Below are positions 16,801-24,573 of a stretch of 64,000 nucleotides of DNA, in pieces; within the stretch, counting starts at the first letter, position 1; every line of letters starts with the position of its first letter. The DNA is taken from positions 1-64,000 of the forward strand of contig JAYVSV010000029.1 in the NCBI GenBank assembly GCA_043775015.1, given 5' to 3'. Source of the stretch: CANJXF01 sp043775015 (GTDB taxonomy: Bacteria; Verrucomicrobiota; Verrucomicrobiia; Limisphaerales; CANJXF01). The notes below the pieces were generated by a model, which was not told where the DNA came from, did not search any database, and worked only from the letters and a program-made list of their open reading frames with translations. The position numbers and the translations under genes are program-made.

Positions 16801-17636
16801 GCGCAGCAAAAATTCACACACTCACTCCAGATGAAATGGCGGCGCACGGTGCGGCCACCGATTGGAACGCGGTCGGCGAACAAGTCGGCGCGTTGCAAAA
16901 GCGGATTGACGAAATCGGGCCGGTTAATCTGGTGGCCATCGAGGAATACGAAGAAACCGAACAGCGCCACACGTTCCTCACGACGCAACACGACGATTTG
17001 ACCCAGGCGAAAACGCAGTTGATGGAAGTAATCAATCGCATCAACACGCAGACGAAGGAAATGTTCACGGAGACATTCAACAAAATCCGCGACAACTTCC
17101 GGTTGATGTTCACGGAAATTTTTGGCGGCGGTAAAGCGGACCTCATTTTGGTAAATGAAGGCGATGTTTTGGAAAGCGGCATCGACATCGTGGCCCGTCC
17201 GCCCGGAAAACAATTGCAGACGATTTCACTTTTATCCGGCGGCGAACAAACGATGACCGCGGTCGCCCTGCTCTTCTCGATTTATCAAGTGAAGCCCAGC
17301 CCGTTTTGCGTCCTCGACGAATTAGATGCGCCGCTCGACGAATCGAACGTCAACCGTTTCGTTAAAGTGCTGCAACGCTTTCTCGCACACTCGCAGTTCG
17401 TCATCATCACGCACAACAAGCGCACCATCGGCATGGCTGACGTGCTCTACGGCGTGACGATGCAGGAGCATGGCGTGAGCAAAATCGTGAGCGTTAAATT
17501 TCATAAATCCGGCGAGGTGGTAACTGATCACAAACCGGTTTCGCTGGAGACGCCGACAACAGGACTGAGTGTCGAAGCCGAAGAAGATGCAATGCACAAA
17601 GCGGAGGAGACTCTGGAAATTGCAATGGCGAAGTGA
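13845..17636 (+). CDS. smc: chromosome segregation ATPase SMC
   Basis: A 1263-residue SMC protein. Walker A is GPNGCGKS (31-38). The ABC signature LSGGEQ lies near 1130-1135 and Walker B VLDELDAPLDESN near 1156-1168. Long coiled coils (about 165-500 and 680-1000) flank a hinge with the usual GGN/GG segment (FTGGNANSNG). SMC dimers compact and segregate DNA with ScpA/ScpB, which are not in this window. It is longer than the typical ~1170-1190 residues. Part of the excess is a 29-residue in-frame insertion at residues 586-614, encoded by a palindromic repeat (15600-15686). ATG start at 13845. Confidence 0.95.
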   Translation: MYLKNLTALGFKSFADKTSLNFQPGVTAIVGPNGCGKSNVSDAIRWVLGEQSAKALRGGEMADVIFNGTDGRKPLGMAEVSLTIGGVDGEHLVTAGVEVAYDEVTLTRRVFRDGGSEYFINKTPCRLKDVQQLFMGTGVGRTSYSIMAQGNITQILSSKPDDRRMVFEEAAGITKFKSQKKEALRKLESTDQNLLRVADLIREVKRQIGSLQRQAGKAKRYKQLAQELQHLDTQLARHQFDVLQGEINERQASVEKLRVEIEVCSESVLRGENEIAQLRERLSELEQQINQTQQRGLELKSQIDRHESRIHFNEERLREFESQNSKALTEITQSEERRLAAEQELAVVTEKLAASQSGLEEQKKNLETKRAALSGVEQELSAKQEAIRKAQSDLFAAAQQLTRVRNEINALDMQKQGNVIRLEKLSSEKIQLEEERTRLETRLHEFASNVEAEKLSVQTQRGTVEQRQERLKEIQTELTQITQRLDDVLRQQAEKRSRLNVLEQLNEAHEGFSTGTLAALKTAQNVLGSLADKIQVPNEYVVAIEAALGHNLQLVLTEQPESAQQILGDLNANKKGRASIAALAFSGTGVSPVRISETTESNVLETHGRDARATTALSIIEADSSIQPLLQQLLGQTLIVSDLAAAVSAFRESNGAFDFVTQSGELLNRNGIFTGGNANSNGSGNASSILGRKNQITELQSAAGQLQEQVNEISRNKGALLSEQTELQASLQAAQTELRTQEVAIATRQGEHNALQNSQRVLHQKIDTVVYEITSLAAQEQEGNQKRETLAARIGHFENSERELQAQVNELNAALEQLRQQRDAANAALTETKVSLATEEQLCSSFRNQKQPLEQRIHELTHLAEQRRTEIASFLNRKAQAESEIAESRQKIDSLQHDREQVNAQAAELIGQKDAQENEVSTREENLREQRRRLTEIQQQRGSLEVELAQKNMSVQNLREKIQQKYQVNLDDVRSECITITFADEGAAKIHTLTPDEMAAHGAATDWNAVGEQVGALQKRIDEIGPVNLVAIEEYEETEQRHTFLTTQHDDLTQAKTQLMEVINRINTQTKEMFTETFNKIRDNFRLMFTEIFGGGKADLILVNEGDVLESGIDIVARPPGKQLQTISLLSGGEQTMTAVALLFSIYQVKPSPFCVLDELDAPLDESNVNRFVKVLQRFLAHSQFVIITHNKRTIGMADVLYGVTMQEHGVSKIVSVKFHKSGEVVTDHKPVSLETPTTGLSVEAEEDAMHKAEETLEIAMAK
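15600..15686. repeat. palindromic interspersed repeat inserted in-frame in smc
   Basis: Two 26-bp arms (15600-15625 and 15661-15686) are inverted repeats with one mismatch, around a 35-bp centre. Each arm is itself near-palindromic (CACGGGCGTCTCGCCCGTG type). The 87 bp equal 29 codons and keep the smc frame. The product reads SGTGVSPV at the left arm and THGRDARAT at the right arm, which looks nothing like SMC hinge sequence. From memory, such GTGVSPV/HGRDARAT peptides recur as translated repeats in verrucomicrobial and planctomycete genomes. Confidence 0.85.
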
Positions 17637-17653
17637 AATTTGCGCCGAATCAA

Positions 17654-20248
17654 TCAATCGTTTTTTGCGCCAGATTTCCGCTGATTTTCCTCGCACTCTC
17701 GGATCGCAGATTCAATCCACCACTGTTGATCTGAAATCGCCGTTTTTTTGCGAGCGGCGCGTAGCGCGGCCAACGAAGTTTCTGGTTGTCGGGCAAGTAA
17801 CTTTATCGCGGCTTCTCGTTTTGAAAAATCTTTGTCGCCCAGTTGAGAAATTAATTTCTGAATCCGCTCCGTCGGATTGGATCGAATTTCAAAAAGGACC
17901 TCCGATGGCGCCGGATCCATTTGCAACCACTCGTCGATGGCGGCGACTTGCACACGATGTTTGCCGTTGGCCAAATCATCGAGGCGCACGAGCGTGTTGG
18001 TTGTGGCGTTGTTCCATGCAGCGTCATCCACGCGCCAGATAAAACGCGGTTGAGTCGCACCGCCAGAGATTTCCACAGTCACAGCGTCGTCGGATTCGTC
18101 GGCGAGTCTTGCTTTCGTGTCCGGCAACTTTCCGCGCGCAGGAATCAGAACATATTCTTCGCAACTGGCCACCACGGTTCGGAGAAAGCAGTTTCCAAAA
18201 TTATCCATGAACGCTTCGAGAATTTTGCGTCCGTCAATGAATGGCTGCGGTTCGTTCGGCGCGAAACGCGAAACGTGCAATCCGTAACCCGCGCAGAAAA
18301 GCTGTTTGCGCACCGTCGCCCAAAAAATGCCGCGACGATCGGCCACCACGGAATCGGCTTCGGGCAAATAGGGCGGACTTGAAGCGGCGGTGCTGGCCGT
18401 TGTTTTCGGCGGCTCATCGTCCGTCGCGCCCCACTTCCCGAAATCATCGAGTTGCCAGACTTTGCTGTTCAAAAAGATGGAAAGTTTATTTTCGCGATCA
18501 AAGTAGGGCTTGCCGCCGGGCCAATTCATCAAACCGCGCGAGACGATGATGTTTTTGTTCCAATGACGCCATTCATGTCCGTCGAAATAGCGGACTTCCG
18601 TGGTGCGGTCTTCGTAACAAATGCGTCCATCGGGAGAAAACGCCGCCGCGAACATCGCGTCGCCGTTGCCGAGTCTGGTGTCGGCAAGTTTGGCAGCCTG
18701 CGCTTGCAACGCCGTCGGAAAACCCGAGTAGCGCTCGAATTTGCCCGAGGTCGAATCAAAAATTAAACAAGGCCGCAACTGCGGGTCAGGATTCCAATTT
18801 CCGTCAATAAACCAAACGCGATTTTTGGAATCGGTCAGCAACTGGCAATCGCCCCAAAGTTGCAAGCCGTTGGGCAAAGGATGGTGCTGCCACTTCTTAC
18901 CGTCCCATTCGCTTAACGCGCTTTCTTTGTGACGGAGCACGGCGAAAATTTTTCCATCGACGGTTTGCAGCAGCGGACGTGTCGCTCGAAAAACTTTCGA
19001 CGATGCCGCGACGGCGGGCTTGGTCAAAAGCAGCGGCGCATCCGCGAGCAATCCGCCGCGATTGAATTGAAGGCCAAGAATCTGGCCATTCTTAACTTGA
19101 AACCAGCGATGGATGCTTTCGAACGGCGAATTGTTTTGCCAATTAATTTGGCGCGGCTCGCCGTCCTCGCGCGGCACGAACCATCCGCCGGTGCCGAACG
19201 CACCGAGCCACAATCCATCCGCCGCGAAAATCCAGCGGCGATCGGCGAATTGTTCCATCGCGCCGTCGCTGTCGAGTCCGCCAATCAATTTTTTCCATCG
19301 ACCAGCGCGCAATCGCCAGAGTGAATTGAGCAAACCATTTTCATCGTAATCGCTCGCGCTGCCGGCAATAACGTAGCGATCATCACCATCACTGAAAATT
19401 TTTTGCACGACGCGAAAGGCACCGGGTTGCGGTTCAGCAACGGGCGAGCCGTGCAAGGATTCGACGTCCAAAGAAAAAATTCCGGCGTCGCGCACGGCGA
19501 TCCAAAGATTTGTTTTTGAAATTGGCGCGAGGACTGAAATTCGATTTGTAGCCGTGCCTCCGAAGCCGGGATGCAGCGTCATTTCGTCGGCGTCAAAAAT
19601 CAACACACCGCGAATCGCGCCGCGCTCATCGCCGCCGAGAAGATAATTTGACCAGAACCAAATCCGGCCGCGCGGATCTTCCATCATCGAGACGGGCAAA
19701 CGGTTCGTCGCATCGCCGCCGGGAAACAATTCATCGGTGGTGATGGTGTGGATAGTTTTGTAAGCGTAGCCTTTGGCGCGGGAAGTTTTGAGAATGTTCA
19801 GCGCTGCTTCGATGAGCCAAAGATTTGTATTCAAGTCTGTCATCACGGTCACGAGTTTGGCCGGTCCGTGAAGGTTGCCACGGCGAGGATGTTTCTCGTC
19901 AAACCACGCCACGGTGTTGCCGTCTTTTTCGCTGTGCCAAATCGAATAAGCATTTCCGTTGGCCGCAGTCTCAAAGGTGGCGGCGACAGCATCGGTCCCG
20001 AAAGACGAACTCGATCCCATCCACGGGGAATTATTATAACTTGGCTGCCAATTTTCGTTCCAGCGAAACCAGCGATTCGGCTGCGCGTCGGTGGCGTTAA
20101 TCATGCCCGAGCCGTCTTGTGCGGCAGCTTGCAAAGCGGACCAATTTTCTTTTTCAAAAATCTGAATCTGCGCCGACAAACGCAAATGAAAAAAGCTCGC
20201 GATTAAAATAAACGCCGCGATTCCGCTGACTCGAATTTTTTTCACCAT
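17654..20248 (-). CDS. secreted beta-propeller protein (two-component-regulator-propeller-like)
   Basis: An 864-residue protein with a signal peptide (about 1-26, ending SFFHLRLSAQ). The body shows repeated short beta-motifs such as EDPRGRIWFWSN, ISKTNLWIAVRDAG, ADRRWIFAADGLWLG and DSKNRVWFIDG, the pattern of Reg_prop-type propeller blades. The last ~70 residues are helical (LISQLGDKDFSKREAAIKLL) and resemble a HEAT-like unit. No kinase or DNA-binding domain is present. It starts 7 bp after the DUF4139 gene, so the two probably form an operon. Its 3' end converges on smc with 17 bp between. Ligand unknown. Confidence 0.6.
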   Translation of the reverse strand: MVKKIRVSGIAAFILIASFFHLRLSAQIQIFEKENWSALQAAAQDGSGMINATDAQPNRWFRWNENWQPSYNNSPWMGSSSSFGTDAVAATFETAANGNAYSIWHSEKDGNTVAWFDEKHPRRGNLHGPAKLVTVMTDLNTNLWLIEAALNILKTSRAKGYAYKTIHTITTDELFPGGDATNRLPVSMMEDPRGRIWFWSNYLLGGDERGAIRGVLIFDADEMTLHPGFGGTATNRISVLAPISKTNLWIAVRDAGIFSLDVESLHGSPVAEPQPGAFRVVQKIFSDGDDRYVIAGSASDYDENGLLNSLWRLRAGRWKKLIGGLDSDGAMEQFADRRWIFAADGLWLGAFGTGGWFVPREDGEPRQINWQNNSPFESIHRWFQVKNGQILGLQFNRGGLLADAPLLLTKPAVAASSKVFRATRPLLQTVDGKIFAVLRHKESALSEWDGKKWQHHPLPNGLQLWGDCQLLTDSKNRVWFIDGNWNPDPQLRPCLIFDSTSGKFERYSGFPTALQAQAAKLADTRLGNGDAMFAAAFSPDGRICYEDRTTEVRYFDGHEWRHWNKNIIVSRGLMNWPGGKPYFDRENKLSIFLNSKVWQLDDFGKWGATDDEPPKTTASTAASSPPYLPEADSVVADRRGIFWATVRKQLFCAGYGLHVSRFAPNEPQPFIDGRKILEAFMDNFGNCFLRTVVASCEEYVLIPARGKLPDTKARLADESDDAVTVEISGGATQPRFIWRVDDAAWNNATTNTLVRLDDLANGKHRVQVAAIDEWLQMDPAPSEVLFEIRSNPTERIQKLISQLGDKDFSKREAAIKLLARQPETSLAALRAARKKTAISDQQWWIESAIRECEENQRKSGAKND

Positions 20249-20255
20249 AAGAATT

Positions 20256-21776
20256 TCACCATGAATAATGGACTGAGTAGGAAACTGTTTCTTCCGCGTC
20301 CGGTTTCACTTGCACGCGAAACTCGATATTCTGTGCGTCGGTCTTTTTGAAGGCGTTGGATTTCTCGGTGATTTCCCAATTCGTCCAACGGTAGAGATGT
20401 TCGACCACGCGGATTTCGACGGGCGTTTTCTTGTGATTGCGCAGTTTGATTTCGAACGTTTCATCAACCCATTTCCCGTCGGAATCCATTTTGTAATTAG
20501 TGCGCTCGCGTTCACCGACTAGGTCGAACGCGCTGCCGGTGGAAACGCGGATCGTCTCGTCGCGCGGCGTGTGGTCAATCGTATCTTCGCCGGTGAATTC
20601 CAACTGGCCGTCGGCGTCGCGCCGATAAAATCGCAAACGGCCTTTGGGCAGCGGCATGCCGAGATGGTTCATTTCCGAATTGGCGAATTCGCGCATGACC
20701 CAGATTTTCGGATTTGATTGCGTGCCGTAATCGCGGTCCTGGCGAATGTTGTCGTAGCCCCAGCCGTTGTAACGATTGGCGTCAATTTTCACGCCGTCAT
20801 AGACGTAAATCGCCTCTGACTTAATGCCATTGGCGCGAACGAATTCGACTTGTTTCGTTTCGCGGTCGAGCAACGTCGTGGAGCGTTCCAGCGTGTAGAG
20901 ATGATATTCGTCGAAAGATTTTTCGGAAACGGCGGGGCGAGGAGGTCCGCCTCCGCCTCCGCTGCCGCCCATTCCACGACGATTTCGTTCCTCGAATTGA
21001 ATTTTCTGCACGTCGCCGGCCATCAATTTAATTTTCGCATCCGGAAAAGTTTTGCCGCTCTGATTGTCCATTGTGACCCAGCCAATCAAATCGAGCGCGT
21101 CGCCTTTTTCCGGCGAGACCAGATTGTAATCCGCGTGCCAGCTCATGCCGCCGGTGACGTAACTGACTTCCGCGTCGAGCTTGCCCGGCTGGTCGGATTG
21201 AATCAGCCAGAGGAGCGTCGGCTTGAGAATCGTGTCGTCGCCGAGGCTTGGAAAAAGCGGCTGACCCGGAAGATTGAAACGAAGCTTACCGTCCACTTCG
21301 ATGATCGGTTGCCCTGCTCCCGAAGGCGACGCGTAAGCCATTTGCGCAGAGGCGTAATCCGAGCCGTATCGCGACATCGCCTGATAATGCGGCACGTAAC
21401 CGCTGCGAATAATTTTGCCCTGGATAATTTCGCGTTTCTGTTTTCCATCAACCATCGTGACGGTTTCAAAATCAATCGTCTTGCCCTCATTGAGCGAAAG
21501 CAGCAACTCCGCAGAGATGGGGTCGGCGCGATAATTCTGTTCGAGAATTTGCAACGTGCGTTTGCCGGTGAGATCACGAAGCACCACGGAGTCCGGCTCG
21601 ACATGCGCGGTCGCGTCGGCAAAACGGACCTGATTGACGCCTGACTTGAGGTCAAGCGAGACGGTGTCCCGGACGACTGCGAAGTTTTGGTTATAAATGG
21701 TGAGCGCAGGTTGAGCAGCGAGCGCCTTGAACGCGAACAGTGTGGTCACAATGGCGATAAAAGAATTTCGTTTCAT
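20256..21776 (-). CDS. DUF4139 domain-containing secreted protein
   Basis: A 506-residue protein with a signal peptide (MKRNSFIAIVTTLFAFKALA). After cleavage comes the family-typical opening LTIYNQNFAVVRDTVSLDLK, then the mid-region VSYVTGGMSWHADYNLV and LDLIGWVTMDNQSGKTFPDA, which match DUF4139 proteins as I know them. A glycine-rich loop (about 275-285) interrupts the middle. The C-terminus is beta-rich (VEHLYRWTNWEI). Function is unknown for the family; an envelope or adhesion role is guesswork. It is first in a probable two-gene operon with the propeller gene. Confidence 0.75.
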   Translation of the reverse strand: MKRNSFIAIVTTLFAFKALAAQPALTIYNQNFAVVRDTVSLDLKSGVNQVRFADATAHVEPDSVVLRDLTGKRTLQILEQNYRADPISAELLLSLNEGKTIDFETVTMVDGKQKREIIQGKIIRSGYVPHYQAMSRYGSDYASAQMAYASPSGAGQPIIEVDGKLRFNLPGQPLFPSLGDDTILKPTLLWLIQSDQPGKLDAEVSYVTGGMSWHADYNLVSPEKGDALDLIGWVTMDNQSGKTFPDAKIKLMAGDVQKIQFEERNRRGMGGSGGGGGPPRPAVSEKSFDEYHLYTLERSTTLLDRETKQVEFVRANGIKSEAIYVYDGVKIDANRYNGWGYDNIRQDRDYGTQSNPKIWVMREFANSEMNHLGMPLPKGRLRFYRRDADGQLEFTGEDTIDHTPRDETIRVSTGSAFDLVGERERTNYKMDSDGKWVDETFEIKLRNHKKTPVEIRVVEHLYRWTNWEITEKSNAFKKTDAQNIEFRVQVKPDAEETVSYSVHYSW

Positions 21777-22116
21777 AAAAAGTTTTCCGTTGTCAAAGTT
21801 GGAATTGGATTTTCCCTCGTTGTTGAATTTGTTAATGAAAAAGTGCTTCGGTTTAAATCCGGATGCGAGAAGATTTTCATCCCCATCATATAAACCCGCG
21901 CCAGGCGAAAAGTTGTCATGTGCGGGTAAATGTTTTGTAAATCTTGTGTGAGACTCGCTGGATTTGAGGCTGGCGGAAAGTGGCTATTAGGTTTGGGGAG
22001 CGCGCTTGCTCAGGCTCCCGTCAGTTTGACCCCTGATAAAAAAACAGGGCGCAGTCAACTTGAATTCCCTTGCTCGCTGACTCGATGTTACTTCACGTAT
22101 CGGTTAACAATTAAAA
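21777..22116. other. gene-free region between divergent genes
   Basis: About 340 bp separate the DUF4139 gene (minus) from the lipoprotein gene (plus) and should contain both promoters. A short frame at 21930-22130 has no features of a real protein. I see no repeat or clear structured element; AT-rich tracts lie at 21777-21850 and 22100-22120. Confidence 0.4.
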
Positions 22117-22122
22117 AAGGAG
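22117..22122 (+). promoter_or_regulatory. strong Shine-Dalgarno for the lipoprotein gene
   Basis: AAGGAG lies 4 bp before the ATG at 22127, after an A-rich stretch. It fixes the start of the lipoprotein reading frame and shows that translation initiation is still intact although the gene is broken downstream. Confidence 0.75.
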
Positions 22123-22126
22123 TAAC

Positions 22127-22740
22127 ATGAAAACTATCGTAATCTTAGCGGCCGCTTCGCTGGCCTTAGTCGGTTGTAATAATCGCGACAACACCATGAA
22201 TGATTCTGCTGGCGCGCAGAAAATTCAAATTGAACAGTCCAAAGACGCTCAGAAAGACGCGTTGAATCAGCAGAAGAAACAGATCAAGCAAGCCAAAGAT
22301 CAGCAACAGGATCAAATCACCGCTCAAGCAAAATTGGAAAAGAAACAACTCGAAGCTCAGGCTGATGCTCAAAAAGCACAAATCGATGCTGAGAAAAAAC
22401 AAATTGACGCTCAAGCAGCCGCTGCCAAAGCAGACGTAACAGCGCAATAAAAAATCAATGAAGCTGCGGGCGCGGTCAACGACAAATCGGTGGAATTGTC
22501 TGTTCAAACTCAAGGAGCGGATACTGACAAAGCTTTGTCGCAACAAATTCGTCAGTCGTTCACCAGTACGATCGGCCAGGATAATCCGACAGCGATGAAA
22601 AATATCACCATTACTTCGACCGAAGGAAAGGTAACCTAAAAAGGAAGCGTGAAGACAGAAGCTGAAAAGAAAAATCCGAAACTCAGGCCCAGAAAACTCC
22701 GGGCGTGACGTCAGTGGATAATCAGCTTGAGGTGAAATAA
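22127..22740 (+). pseudogene. BON-domain lipoprotein gene, broken by two stops and a frameshift
   Basis: The first 107 codons encode a lipoprotein signal (lipobox LVGC, cysteine at residue 17) and a very charged Q/K/A-rich helix. A TAA at 22448-22450 ends this frame. The same frame then continues as KINEAAGAVNDKSVELSVQ and a BON-like segment, is stopped again by TAA at 22637-22639 (where a BON domain expects a residue before KGSVKTEAEKK), and needs a frame change near 22675 to end as TPGVTSVDNQLEVK, a classic BON terminus, at the TAA at 22738-22740. The intact ancestor was probably a ~200-residue periplasmic BON lipoprotein. The 107-residue part may still be made. Confidence 0.75.
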
Positions 22741-22776
22741 GTAACCTCTAGACCAAGGCGACGAGCGGTTTGCTAG

Positions 22777-22796
22777 GCCGCCTGTGTTTGGGCGGC
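22777..22796 (+). terminator. weak hairpin downstream of the BON pseudogene
   Basis: GCCGCC (22777-22782) pairs with GGCGGC (22791-22796) around an 8-base loop. It is followed by GCTTTGGACTTTT rather than a clean U-tract, so it is only a possible terminator. Confidence 0.3.
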
Positions 22797-22811
22797 GCTT
22801 TGGACTTTTAA

Positions 22812-22840
22812 GCCGTGGCGAAAATTCGCCAGGGCTTTTA
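22812..22840. terminator. bidirectional Rho-independent terminator
   Basis: An 11-bp stem with one mismatch (22812-22822 with 22825-22835) closes on a two-base gap. It is followed by CTTTTA on the plus strand and preceded by TTTTAAG, which reads as a short U-run on the minus strand. It lies between the plus-strand BON pseudogene and the convergent DUF4404 gene, so it can serve both. Confidence 0.6.
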
Positions 22841-23170
22841 AACGCCCATGTTGGAGAGCGTTGTGCAGATTCGATTCACGATCGCCACAAGTTCCGGATG
22901 GGATTTCTCAAAGCCTTCGACGGAAGAGGAAAGACCCTGCAAAGAAACCTTGAGCAGCTCTGGATTTTTTTCCTGACGAGTTGCTTCGTGCGCAGAAACG
23001 TTCGCAAACCCAGCAATGCTCTCAGCTTGTTCGTCGTGCGTTTTCGAAAGAGCCGCAACTTCCTTCTTCAAAGTGGAAACGAGTTCAAGCAGTTCTGATC
23101 GATTCTCCTCTTTGATTGCACCGGTCGTTTGAAGTTTCGATTCAATTTTGGAAATTGTTTCTTCGAGCAT
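22838..23170 (-). CDS. DUF4404 family protein
   Basis: About 110 residues from the ATG at 23170 (MLEETISKIESKLQ). The frame is open 20 codons further upstream, but that part lacks family character. The sequence ELLELVSTLKKEVAALSKTHDEQAESIAGF and the ending SVEGFEKSHPELVAIVNRI fit DUF4404, small helical proteins of unknown function. No signal peptide or membrane segment is seen. It overlaps no neighbour and is divergent from the glycosyltransferase at 23275. Confidence 0.75.
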   Translation of the reverse strand: MLEETISKIESKLQTTGAIKEENRSELLELVSTLKKEVAALSKTHDEQAESIAGFANVSAHEATRQEKNPELLKVSLQGLSSSVEGFEKSHPELVAIVNRICTTLSNMGV

Positions 23171-23274
23171 GGAAAAAGAATAATGGCCCATCGACAAAAG
23201 AAAAGGAGACAATCGGGTTTGCCTCTCCATCTCAAACAGGCTCTACTCACCGCAGCAACGGTTTGGATTTTAAT

Positions 23275-24459
23275 ATGCGTGTTTTAATTGCAACAGTAAC
23301 GGCCGGAGGTGGTCATTTGGCGGCGGCAGCGGCGACGGAAGAATCATGGAAAGCCCTGCGTCCAAATGACGTGGTCGAGCGGGTTGATGTGCTTCAATTT
23401 GCGTCCAAGCTTTACCGCAAAATTTATAGTCAGGGTTACGTGAAAGTAATCGAGCACGTTCCCGAACTTTACGCGCTGGTCTTCAAAAAAACGGACAATC
23501 AAGAGCAAGTCCGCAAGATGAGCCGCTTTCGCCGAACTTTCGCGCGACAGACCAACAAGGCTTTCATTCGACATCTGAAGTTGTTCAAACCAGACATAGT
23601 CCTCTGCACGCATTATTTGCCGCTTGAAATTCTTTGCTATCCTGAAGACCGGGCGAAAGGCCCGCACCCGTTCACCGTTTGCATCGTGACCGATTTCGAA
23701 GCGCACGCCTTCTGGCTCGAACCACCGGCGGACTTTTACTGTGTTGCCACTGAAGAAACCAAAGAAAGCCTGATTGCCCGTGGCGCAAAGCGCGAGCAGA
23801 TCGCGAGCACCGGTATTCCAATCTCGTCGAAATTCCTGGCGAAAATCAACCAAACCCAAGTGCGGAAACGTTACGGCTTGCGCGACGACATGCCGACCTT
23901 GCTCGTGCTGGGCGGCGGTTTTGGCATGGGTCCCGTTGCAGAAATTTTGGCGCAACTCGACAAAACGGAAGGTGAATTTCAGACGCTCGTCGTGGCTGGT
24001 CGCAATGAAGAACTGCGCCGCGATCTGGCGCTGCAAGATTTTCTGCATCCAACCCGGGTTCTCGGATTCGCCAGCAACATGCACGAGCTGATGGGAATTG
24101 CGGACCTCATCATTACCAAGCCGGGCGGCCTGACCACATCGGAGGCACTGGCGCTGGGCAAACCACTTTTCATTTTGAATCCCATCCCCGGACAGGAGGC
24201 AGCGAACAGCGATTTCCTTTTGGCCCGTGGCGCAGTCGCCAAAGTAAATCGCGTGGATGACCTGCCTTATCGTCTCCAACAATTACTCGGCTCAAAGAAA
24301 TTGTCGGAGATGGCTGCGGCCGCCAAGTCGCTCGGTCGCCCGTTCGCCGCGAAAGATATTTGCCGCGAGGTTATGGCGCGTTTTGAAGCGCAGACTGCGC
24401 AAAAGGTTGACCCAGAGGTCACTTTGTTCAAACGGAAAAAAGCGAAGAAAACCGCTTAG
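23275..24459 (+). CDS. MGDG-synthase-like glycosyltransferase (GT28)
   Basis: 394 residues from the ATG at 23275 (MRVLIATVTAGGGHLAAAAA); the frame extends upstream without a better start. The N-terminal GGGH loop and a lipid-acceptor domain fit monogalactosyldiacylglycerol synthase/UgtP-type enzymes. The donor domain shows LLVLGGGFGMGP, VVAGRNEELRR, VLGFASNMHELMGIADLIITKPGGLTTSEAL and LNPIPGQEAANSDFLL. These match the GT28 UDP-sugar site. It probably makes a glycolipid on the inner membrane face. The sugar donor and lipid acceptor are not determined. The C-terminus is lysine-rich. Confidence 0.85.
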   Translation: MRVLIATVTAGGGHLAAAAATEESWKALRPNDVVERVDVLQFASKLYRKIYSQGYVKVIEHVPELYALVFKKTDNQEQVRKMSRFRRTFARQTNKAFIRHLKLFKPDIVLCTHYLPLEILCYPEDRAKGPHPFTVCIVTDFEAHAFWLEPPADFYCVATEETKESLIARGAKREQIASTGIPISSKFLAKINQTQVRKRYGLRDDMPTLLVLGGGFGMGPVAEILAQLDKTEGEFQTLVVAGRNEELRRDLALQDFLHPTRVLGFASNMHELMGIADLIITKPGGLTTSEALALGKPLFILNPIPGQEAANSDFLLARGAVAKVNRVDDLPYRLQQLLGSKKLSEMAAAAKSLGRPFAAKDICREVMARFEAQTAQKVDPEVTLFKRKKAKKTA

Positions 24460-24573
24460 CCATCTCATTAAATTTCGCTGCAAACGGACATTCTCCGAAC
24501 GCAAGGTCGGGATTTAAATAGAATCAAAGCAGCGGTGGTACTAGATCTTTTTTTGCAAGCAGGGTGAGGGTTT

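Noticed and set aside
21930..22130. 66-codon frame upstream of the lipoprotein gene
   Set aside because: It overlaps the promoter and Shine-Dalgarno region and has no signal, motif or ribosome site.
22448..22639. TAA codons read as sense (stop-codon recoding)
   Set aside because: All other genes in the window use TAA as a normal stop, and a frame change is also needed, so gene decay is simpler.
24460..24573. Small RNA or terminator in the gap between the MGDG-synthase-like and phosphodiesterase genes
   Set aside because: No stable hairpin with a T-run was found.
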